Below, piece after piece: positions 44,673 through 51,333 of a stretch of DNA of 64,000 nucleotides. Under the pieces are notes generated by a model. That model was not told where the DNA came from and searched no databases. It saw only the letters and a list, made by a program, of their open reading frames with translations. Made by a program: the position numbers and the translations under genes. The stretch comes from Streptoalloteichus tenebrarius (GTDB taxonomy: Bacteria > Actinomycetota > Actinomycetes > Mycobacteriales > Pseudonocardiaceae). The stretch spans positions 1-64,000 of the forward strand of contig NZ_JAMTCP010000006.1 in assembly GCF_024171885.1 (NCBI RefSeq), given 5' to 3'. Positions within the stretch are counted from its first letter, which is position 1. Every line of letters begins with the position of its first letter.

Positions 44673-44954
44673 ATGGAGAAGCTGTTGTACCGAGTGGAAG
44701 ACGCTGCCCGGGCGCTGAGCCTGGGTAGGACGCAGGTGTACGCCTTGATCCGAGCGGGCGAGCTGGAGTCGGTAAAGATCGGTTCCAGTCGGCGTATCCC
44801 GGTGAGCGCTCTTCAGAAGTTCCTGGCTGGGTTGCGGCGGGAGCTCGCGACTGATGGGCGAGAAGCGCAGTCGGAAGCCGAACGGGCGTTCCAGCATCTA
44901 TCTGGGGTCCGATGGCTTGTGGCACGGCTACGTGACCATGGGTGTGAAGCCTGA
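44673..44954 (+). CDS. xis: Excisionase (helix-turn-helix)
   Basis: 93 residues. MerR-like helix-turn-helix of the excisionase type: YRVEDAARALSLGRTQVYAL, IRAGELESVKIG, SRRIPVSALQKFL. It assists int in excising the element. ATG 44673 follows GGGGGAGG. The last 101 bases overlap int in another frame. Confidence 0.88.
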   Translation: MEKLLYRVEDAARALSLGRTQVYALIRAGELESVKIGSSRRIPVSALQKFLAGLRRELATDGREAQSEAERAFQHLSGVRWLVARLRDHGCEA

Positions 44955-46152
44955 CGGCTCACCGGACCGGCGGCACGTGAAGCGGAAGACGGAGAAGGCC
45001 GCAACTGACGCTGTTCGTCAACTGGAGCAGCAGCGAGACGCAGGGAAGGTACGCAAGGCCGGGCGGGCACCGACCGTGGCTGAGTGGATGGCGACGTATC
45101 TGGACACGATTGCGGCTCAGAAGCTCGCGCCCCGGACATTGGACGACTACTGGTCGAAGACGCGGAACTGGATCATCCCCTGTATCGGGGAGCACCGACT
45201 GAACCGGCTGGCTCCGGAGCACCTGGACCATCTGTACGCGCAGATGTACAAGGCCAAGAAGGCTCCTTCGCACGTGCTCAAGGTGCACCGCATCCTGTCG
45301 CGAGCACTGAAGATCGCCATGCGCCGGGGCAAGATCGGGCAGAACGTCTGTGACCTGGTGGACCCGCCGACGGTGGATCGACAGGACGCGGACCGACTCC
45401 ACCGGGACGAGGCCAAGAAGGTCTTGGGGGTGGCCGAGAGGCGGCGCAACGGGGCGCGCTGGTCCGTGGCGTTGGCGTGCGGGCTACGCCAGGGCGAGGC
45501 GTTGGGGCTGCGGTGGGAGTTTGTGGACCTGAAGACCGGCGACGTACGGGTCTGGTGGCAGCTTCAGCGAAACACCTGGAAGCATGGCTGCGACGATCCG
45601 CACGCCTGCGGGGAACGGTTCCACAAGAAGGCGTGCCCGAAGCGGTGCACCAAGCACAAGGCGGGGTGCCCGAGACCTTGCCCACCGAAGTGCGAGCGGC
45701 ATGCTCACAAGTGCCCGAAGCGCCAGGGAGGCGGGATGGTCTTCCGCCGGCCGAAGGGCAAGAGCAGGCGGACCGTTACCCTCCCGCCCCCGCTACTGGC
45801 CAAGCTCTGTGAGCACAAGATCCGCCAGGACGTGGAGCGGCAGGCAGCCGGGTCGGACTGGGAGGACTGGGACCTGGTGTTCTGCCAGCCCAACGGCAGA
45901 CCGATTGACCCGAAGGACGACTGGGAAGAGTGGGGCCACCTGCTCGAGGAGGCGGGCGTTCGGTACGTCCGGGTTCACGATGGGCGACACACTGCCGGGA
46001 CCCTGCTGGTGGAACAGGGTGTGCACATGCGGGTGATTCAGATGATCCTGGGTCACTCCGACGTGCGAACCACGGAGCTGTACACGGTGGCCAGTAACGA
46101 GACGACCAGGGATGCGGCGGCCCGGATGGGGTCGGCTCTGTGGGATAGCTGA
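44854..46152 (+). CDS. int: Tyrosine recombinase (integrase)
   Basis: Protein of 432 residues. Catalytic residues: R212 in GLRQGEALGL, H375 and R378 in HDGRHT, H401 in LGHSDV and Y410 in TTELYT. A cysteine-rich insert (about 246-287, eight cysteines with many lysines and histidines) sits between the first arginine and the rest, as seen in other actinomycete integrases, and may bind zinc. It starts within xis at ATG 44854. It stops 49 bp before attR, with the arm-type sites between. Confidence 0.95.
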   Translation: MGEKRSRKPNGRSSIYLGSDGLWHGYVTMGVKPDGSPDRRHVKRKTEKAATDAVRQLEQQRDAGKVRKAGRAPTVAEWMATYLDTIAAQKLAPRTLDDYWSKTRNWIIPCIGEHRLNRLAPEHLDHLYAQMYKAKKAPSHVLKVHRILSRALKIAMRRGKIGQNVCDLVDPPTVDRQDADRLHRDEAKKVLGVAERRRNGARWSVALACGLRQGEALGLRWEFVDLKTGDVRVWWQLQRNTWKHGCDDPHACGERFHKKACPKRCTKHKAGCPRPCPPKCERHAHKCPKRQGGGMVFRRPKGKSRRTVTLPPPLLAKLCEHKIRQDVERQAAGSDWEDWDLVFCQPNGRPIDPKDDWEEWGHLLEEAGVRYVRVHDGRHTAGTLLVEQGVHMRVIQMILGHSDVRTTELYTVASNETTRDAAARMGSALWDS

Positions 46153-46170
46153 ACAGCGACGGTCAGGGGC

Positions 46171-46194
46171 GAACTGCAACCCAAACTGCAACCC
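46171..46194. repeat. Right arm-type site (24-bp repeat)
   Basis: Identical to 31053-31076: two AACTGCAACCC units. It lies between the int stop and attR. Confidence 0.7.
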
Positions 46195-46201
46195 CAGACG
46201 T

Positions 46202-46290
46202 GACGAGGGCCCTTCCGTGATCCGGAAAGGCCCTCGTCGGCTGCTGGAGCCGCCTGTGGGAATCGAACCCACGACCTACGCATTACGAGT
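46202..46290. repeat. attR: right 89-bp direct repeat
   Basis: Identical to attL; overlaps the 3' half of the intact tRNA-Thr gene and includes its terminator hairpin (46202-46239). Confidence 0.95.
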
Positions 46291-46321
46291 GCGTCGCTCT
46301 GGCCGACTGAGCTAAGGCGGC
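46245..46321 (-). tRNA. tRNA-Thr (anticodon CGT)
   Basis: Cloverleaf on the minus strand: acceptor GCCGCCT/AGGCGGC, D-arm GCTC/GAGC, anticodon stem ACGCA/TGCGT with loop CTCGTAA (anticodon CGT), T-arm GTGGG/CCCAC with TTCGATT. Discriminator T followed by an encoded CCA. It is the insertion site of the element, which supplies its present 3' half. A -10 TACACT (46339-46334) precedes it. Confidence 0.95.
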
Positions 46322-46800
46322 GAGGCGGGACCCAGTGTAGCGGGCGCGAGAAGGGATCACCGACGGGTATCCCCTCCAACGGGGCCAACGTGACCGGAGT
46401 CTCACTCCCGTGTCGGCTTCGGCGGCCGGTTCCCCCAGGTCGTGGACATCCGGGCTAGTCCGGACGGATTCCGGATCAGGACCGCGTCCCGCGTGTCGCG
46501 GGAAGCCCGTTCGGCCGAGCCGCGCACCGCTGAACGGGCGCGCCCCGCATCCCCGCCGTGACCCCGACGCCTCTGGTCGCCGGCGGTCCAGCCGGCCCCC
46601 CACGCCCGGCCGCGGAGGCAGGACGCGGACGGGTGGCTGAGTCGTTACGACGATCACCGGATCAGCCGTCACACACCGTCACCGGAATGTGTTCCCCTGG
46701 GAGGGAGCGCACGCGCGAGCGAGCGCTGCCCGGACGCCAACCGGGGATGCGGCCGACCGGTGCCGGGCGCGTTCTCGGCCGTGGAAGCGGGGCAGCGCCA
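46322..46800. other. Region between tRNA-Thr and the SDR gene
   Basis: Holds the tRNA promoter at the left. The remainder has open frames without convincing bias or starts; the SDR promoter should be here. No other structure seen. Confidence 0.55.
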
Positions 46801-47592
46801 ATGAGCACCGAGCTGTTCTCCCTCGTGGGCCGCACCGCGTTGGTGACCGGGGCACGCACCGGCATCGGCAGGGCGATCGCGGTGGGCCTCGCCCGCGCCG
46901 GAGCCGACATCGTCCTGCTCAGCCGCACCAGGGACCTCGACGGGGTGGCGGCCGAGGTCGCGGCGACGGGCCGCCGGGTCGAGCGGCTCGCGGTGGACCT
47001 GGCGGACCTCCCCGGCGTCGAGCCGGCCGTGTCCCGGCTGCTCGCCAGGCAGCAGATCGACATCCTGGTCAACAACGCCGGCGTCGTCCACCAGGAACAG
47101 GCGACCGAACTGGAGCTCCGGCACTGGCGGCGGGTGCTGACGGTGAACCTGGACTCGGTCTTCGTGCTGTCCCAGGCGGTCGGGCGGCAGATGCTGGCCC
47201 GCTGCCACGCGGCCGACAACCACCCCCACCGACCGAGCAACGGCAAGATCATCAACATCGCGTCGCTGCTCAGCTTCCAGGGCGGCATCCGGCTGTCGGC
47301 GTCCACCGCCAGCAAGAGCGCGGTCGCCGGCCTGACCAAGGCGCTGGCCAACGAGTGGGGGCCGCACGGCGTGCAGGTCAACGCGATCGCCCCCGGGCAC
47401 ATCGCGACCAGGAGCACGGCGCCGATCCGCAGGGACGGCGACCGCGAGGCCGCGATCCGCTCCCGCATCCCCGCCGGCCGCTGGGGCCGGCCCGCCGACC
47501 TGGTCGGCGCGGCGATCTTCCTGGCGTCGGCGGCGTCGGACTACGTCAACGGCCACGTCCTGGCGGTGGACGGTGGCTGGTTGGCGCGGTGA
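46801..47592 (+). CDS. Short-chain dehydrogenase/reductase lacking the catalytic tyrosine
   Basis: Protein of 263 residues close to gluconate 5-dehydrogenase/KduD-type SDRs. The NAD(P) motif TGARTGIG (16-23), NNAG and catalytic-region serine (S155) are intact, and K172 of the YxxxK motif is present. The tyrosine position is S168 (codon TCC, 47302-47304, one base from TAC) in RLSASTASKSAVAG. It would therefore be inactive or use another mechanism. The C-terminus (DYVNGHVLAVDGGWLAR) is normal. It starts at ATG 46801. Confidence 0.88.
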   Translation: MSTELFSLVGRTALVTGARTGIGRAIAVGLARAGADIVLLSRTRDLDGVAAEVAATGRRVERLAVDLADLPGVEPAVSRLLARQQIDILVNNAGVVHQEQATELELRHWRRVLTVNLDSVFVLSQAVGRQMLARCHAADNHPHRPSNGKIINIASLLSFQGGIRLSASTASKSAVAGLTKALANEWGPHGVQVNAIAPGHIATRSTAPIRRDGDREAAIRSRIPAGRWGRPADLVGAAIFLASAASDYVNGHVLAVDGGWLAR

Positions 47593-47611
47593 CCCGGCTC
47601 GGGGGGCGCGG

Positions 47612-48871
47612 TCAGTCGCCCGTGTGCAGGGCGGTGAGCAGCGCCTCGATCGCGATCCGCGGCTTGACGTTGCGCTCCAGCGCCTCACGGCAGGCCAGCA
47701 CGGCCTCCAGCCGGCGCAGCACCGTCTCCGGCCGCCAGCGGCGGGCGGCGGTGGCGACGTCGTCGGCGTGGTCCGGGTGGGTCAGGGCGGCCCGCGCGCC
47801 CGTGGCCGTCACGAGCACGTCGCGGTAGAAGCCGGCCAGGTCGACCAGCGCCCGGTCGAGGGCGTCCCGCTGTGTGCGGGTCGCCCGCGACTTCTGCCGC
47901 TTCTCCAGATCCTTGATCGCGCCCTTGGCGCCCCGGGTCGCCGACGCGGTGCCCTTCCCGGTGCCCCCGGCCCCCAGCGCCGTCTCCAGCGCCTGGCGCT
48001 CGGCCTCGTCCAGCGCCCCGCTCACCGCGGCCGCCTCGGACTCCGCCGCCCTGACGAGGTCGTCGGCGCGGGCGAAGACGTCGGCGAGCCGACGCAGCCC
48101 CAGCGGGGCCGCGAGCACGGCGTCCCGCCGGGCGCGGGCCTCGGGGTCGGTGGCCAGCCGGCGGGCGCGGCCCACGTGACCGCCGCAGACGCTCGCCGCC
48201 CACCGGGCGGTGTCCTCGTCCAGCCTGTCCCTGCGGTGCAGCACGTCGGCGATCGCGTCGGCGGACGGCGTGCGCAGCGCGACGACCCGACAGCGCGACC
48301 GGATCGTCACCGAGACGTCCTCCGGGTGGTCCGAGGGCGCGCAGAGCAGGAACACGGTCCGCGCCGGCGGCTCCTCGACGGCCTTGAGCAGCGCGTTCGC
48401 CGCGCCCTCCGTGAGGCGGTCCGCGTCCTCGACCAGCACCACCTGCCACCGGCCGGTGGTCGGCCGACGCGCGGCGAGCTGCACCAGCGACCGCATCTCC
48501 GAGACGGAGATCGACAGGCCGTCGGGCACCACGACCCGCACGTCGGCGTGCGTGCCCGCCATCGCCGTGTGGCAGGCGGCGCACTCGCCGCAACCGGGTC
48601 CGCGCTCGTCGGGACGGGTGCACTGGAGCGCGGCGGCGAAGGCCCTTGCCGCGACCGACCGCCCGGAGCCGGGCGGCCCGGTGAACAGCCACGCGTGGGT
48701 CATGGCGCCGGGCGCGACGGCCCGGCCCGCCACGAGGTCGTGGGCGGCCCTCGCCGCCGCCCCGAGCACGGCCACGGCCTCGGGCTGTCCGACGACGTCG
48801 GCCCACACCCCGTCGGGAGTCATCGTCATGGGCGCCACGGACCCGCTGGGCGCGCTGGACGCGGTCGTCAC
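47612..48871 (-). CDS. holB: DNA polymerase III subunit delta prime
   Basis: Protein of 419 residues. Clamp-loader ATPase fold: VWADVVGQPEAVAVLGAAAR, Walker-like GPPGSGRSVAARAF (arginine in place of lysine), zinc module with cysteines in GPGCGECAACH, VVLVEDADRLTEGAANALLK, and the SRC motif TIRSRCRVV. The lack of the P-loop lysine is usual in delta-prime subunits, which do not hydrolyse ATP. GTG 48871 overlaps the upstream stop in a GTGA, so it is coupled to the tmk-like gene. Confidence 0.92.
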   Translation of the reverse strand: MTTASSAPSGSVAPMTMTPDGVWADVVGQPEAVAVLGAAARAAHDLVAGRAVAPGAMTHAWLFTGPPGSGRSVAARAFAAALQCTRPDERGPGCGECAACHTAMAGTHADVRVVVPDGLSISVSEMRSLVQLAARRPTTGRWQVVLVEDADRLTEGAANALLKAVEEPPARTVFLLCAPSDHPEDVSVTIRSRCRVVALRTPSADAIADVLHRRDRLDEDTARWAASVCGGHVGRARRLATDPEARARRDAVLAAPLGLRRLADVFARADDLVRAAESEAAAVSGALDEAERQALETALGAGGTGKGTASATRGAKGAIKDLEKRQKSRATRTQRDALDRALVDLAGFYRDVLVTATGARAALTHPDHADDVATAARRWRPETVLRRLEAVLACREALERNVKPRIAIEALLTALHTGD

Positions 48872-50982
48872 TGCGCCTCCGCGCCCGCCGCCAGCGAGGA
48901 CGGCCCGTCCGGCATCACGACCCGCCGCTCGGCCAGCACCGGCCGCACGGCCTCCCGGACGCGCCGGGCCACCTCGTCCGCGGCCCCGTCCCCGTCGACC
49001 ACGACGTACCGGTCGGGGTCGGCGGCGGCCATCTCGGTGAGGATGCGCTGCACGCGCCAATGGTGCTCCATGCCGTCCCAGCCGTTCGCGTCGGGACGGG
49101 CGTCCCCGAGGCCCGCGGGGTCGCGGTCGAGCAGCACGGTGACGTCGGGCCGCAGCCGCCCGGTCGCCCAGTCCGCGAGCCCCTCCAGCTCGGCCGCGCC
49201 GAGCCCGCTGGACGCGCCCAGGTGCGCCAGGGGGCTGTCGACGAACCGTTCCATGACGACCAGCGCGCCGGAGGCCAGGGCCGGCCGGATCCGCCGTTCC
49301 ACCACGTCCGCCCGCACCGCCGCCGCGACCAGCGCGTGCGCCCTGGCCCCGGACAGCGACGCGCCCTCCAGCACGCCCCGCAGCCGCCGCTCGTCCAGCG
49401 CCGGGTCCCCGGCGAGGACCACGTCGCGTCCGCCCGCCCGCAGCCACTCGGCGAGCCGCTGGGCCTGGGTGGCGGTGTCGGCGATCGTGTCGCCCTCCAC
49501 CGCGATCAACAGGCCGCCCCCGCCCCTGCGGCGGTCGTCGCCGCCCCGCAGGGCGTGCAGCAGGTCGGACAGGATCGGCTCGGAGCGCCGGTCGTCCATC
49601 TGCCGGTAGGCGACCACGCCGACGACGGCCGCGACGAGCCCGGCCCCCAGCAGCACCGGCCGGGTGCCGTCGATCTGCATCTCCTCGCCGAACACCGTGA
49701 CCGTGCGCGGCCGCACCAGGCCGACCAGCAGCGGGACCACGGCCGTCGCCCCGAACAGGATGATCTTCATGATGAGCTGGACCATGGCGTTGGTCCGCCC
49801 GCGCACCGCGTCCTCGACCTGCGAGCCGATGATCGTCTGCCCTGTCAGGAAGGCCGCGCCGGCGCAGTAGCCGACCAGCGTCACCGCCGCCAGCGCGACC
49901 CACAGGTGCGGGGCCAGGGCGACGACGACCAACGCGAGCGCCGCGAGCACGATGGCGATGCCGAACAGCCGGTTGTGCGGCAGGCGCTGGGCCAGGCGGG
50001 GCGCGGTGGCCATGCCCAGGCCCAGCCCGAGGAACACCGCGAAGAAGAGCATGCCGTAGGCGGTGTCCCCGCCGGACAGGCTGGCCGCGTACAGCTTGGC
50101 GCACGCGATCACCGCACCGCCCGCGGCGAACGCGCCGGCGATCCCGACCAGCAGGCCCCGGATCAACGGGGTGGTGCCGATGAACCGCACGCCCTCGCGG
50201 AGCATCGCGAACAGGCCGGGCTGTTCGAGGCCCTCCCTGGGGGTGCCGACGGGGGCCTGTGTCGGCCCGCGTCCCCTCCGCCGCCCGGAGATCTCCTTGA
50301 TCCGGGTCGCCAGCACCACGGCCGAGGTCAGGTAGAGCAGGCCGTTGATGATCACGATGATGTAGGCGAGACCGAGCTCGCTGCGCAGGTTGAGGGTCGG
50401 CCCCACCGCGGAGATCGCCGAGAACAACCCGGCGGCGGTGATCACCGAGATGCCGTAGGTCATCACCAGGCCGAGCTGGTTCGCGGTCTCCACCTGGTCC
50501 GGCCGGCGCAACAGGTTCGGGATCGACGAGTCCTTCGCCGGGATCCAGAACAACGCGCAGACGCCGATGAGGAAGTTCGCGATGAGCAGCCACCACAGCT
50601 CGCCGACGAACGCGATCGACAGGAACAGGCCGCACCGCAGGAGGTCGGCGACCACCATCACCTTGCGCCGGTCGAACCTGTCCGCGAGCACGCCGCCCAA
50701 CGGGCCGAGCAACATCGCCGGCAGCAGTTGGGTGGCCACCACGGCGCTGAGCGCGAAACTCTTCACCAGGTAGATGTCGGTCATCTTGGTGACGAGCGCG
50801 GACAACGCGAGCAGCGACAACCAGTCACCTATGCTGCACAGGGCGCAAACCATCCACAGTCGACGGAATGCGGGAATGGCGAGAACACTGCGTACCCGGT
50901 GCGCGGTGGACGCGCCGGAATCCGCCGGCCGCGCGGAGCCGGAACTCGCGTTCGCGTCCTGACCCGTCCGGATGGTCCTCAC
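48868..50982 (-). CDS. MFS-type membrane protein fused to a degenerate thymidylate kinase
   Basis: Protein of 704 residues. The first 430 or so form an MFS-like transporter (about 12 helices; LLGPLGGVLADRFDRRKVMV is the family loop). The C-terminal 210 resemble thymidylate kinase (TQAQRLAEWLRAGGRDVV; LADWATGRLRPDVTVLLD), but the P-loop (normally GxDGxGKST) reads GDTIADTATQ (497-506) without lysine, and the DR(Y) motif reads ERF (578-580). Such fusions occur in actinomycetes, usually with an intact kinase. Here it is a pseudokinase; another tmk must exist elsewhere. It starts at GTG 50982 and is coupled to holB. Confidence 0.85.
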   Translation of the reverse strand: MRTIRTGQDANASSGSARPADSGASTAHRVRSVLAIPAFRRLWMVCALCSIGDWLSLLALSALVTKMTDIYLVKSFALSAVVATQLLPAMLLGPLGGVLADRFDRRKVMVVADLLRCGLFLSIAFVGELWWLLIANFLIGVCALFWIPAKDSSIPNLLRRPDQVETANQLGLVMTYGISVITAAGLFSAISAVGPTLNLRSELGLAYIIVIINGLLYLTSAVVLATRIKEISGRRRGRGPTQAPVGTPREGLEQPGLFAMLREGVRFIGTTPLIRGLLVGIAGAFAAGGAVIACAKLYAASLSGGDTAYGMLFFAVFLGLGLGMATAPRLAQRLPHNRLFGIAIVLAALALVVVALAPHLWVALAAVTLVGYCAGAAFLTGQTIIGSQVEDAVRGRTNAMVQLIMKIILFGATAVVPLLVGLVRPRTVTVFGEEMQIDGTRPVLLGAGLVAAVVGVVAYRQMDDRRSEPILSDLLHALRGGDDRRRGGGGLLIAVEGDTIADTATQAQRLAEWLRAGGRDVVLAGDPALDERRLRGVLEGASLSGARAHALVAAAVRADVVERRIRPALASGALVVMERFVDSPLAHLGASSGLGAAELEGLADWATGRLRPDVTVLLDRDPAGLGDARPDANGWDGMEHHWRVQRILTEMAAADPDRYVVVDGDGAADEVARRVREAVRPVLAERRVVMPDGPSSLAAGAEAQ

Positions 50983-51333
50983 CCCCGATCCGACCAGCGA
51001 ACTTCGTGTTCGCCTGCGCCCAGCGTAGCCGGGGCGGGGGAACGGCAGGACACGGTCGCGTCGGACCTGGTCGGGACGGGCGGCGGGCGTTCTCGGAAAA
51101 ACGGCGCCCGCGCCGGTCCGCCGCGAAGTCGAGATCGGAATACATCACGTCCCGCGCACCGACCGGTCACGATTCCCGCACGAATTCAAGATCACGAATA
51201 GCCGTGTGTTTCTCGCGGAGACCGGCGCGCGGCGGGACGGCGCTCGGGAAGCCGAAACGACCGGTGCCCGGCACCACGTCAGAAGACGCGGCGCCGGGCA
51301 CCGATGTCGGAGGGCGGTGAAGGACCCGCCCGC
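50983..51333. other. Intergenic region between the tmk-like gene and topA
   Basis: No gene supported. It contains the topA terminator and presumably the promoter of the tmk-holB operon. Confidence 0.55.
51262..51303 (-). terminator. topA terminator hairpin
   Basis: CGGTGCCCGGC (51262-51272) pairs with GCCGGGCACCG (51293-51303); 31 bp past the topA stop. Confidence 0.75.

Larger units (their letters stand above)
30872..46290 (+). mobile_element. Actinomycete integrative and conjugative element (pSAM2-type) in tRNA-Thr
   Basis: A 15.4-kb element bounded by an 89-bp direct repeat (30872-30960 and 46202-46290) that includes the 3' half of tRNA-Thr(CGT) and its terminator hairpin. Next to the intact tRNA lie int, xis, a RepSA-type rolling-circle initiator, an FtsK-type transfer ATPase and a Pra homologue, the standard gene order of pSAM2-like elements. 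The left half carries cargo and regulators. Frameshifts (31649-32217, near 37150) and duplicated fragments suggest partial decay, though int, xis, rep and tra are intact. Confidence 0.93.

Noticed and set aside
47612-50635. 1007-residue fusion of holB with an upstream domain
   Set aside because: Upstream of GTG 48871 the frame is the shadow of the tmk-like gene; the GTGA overlap marks the true start.
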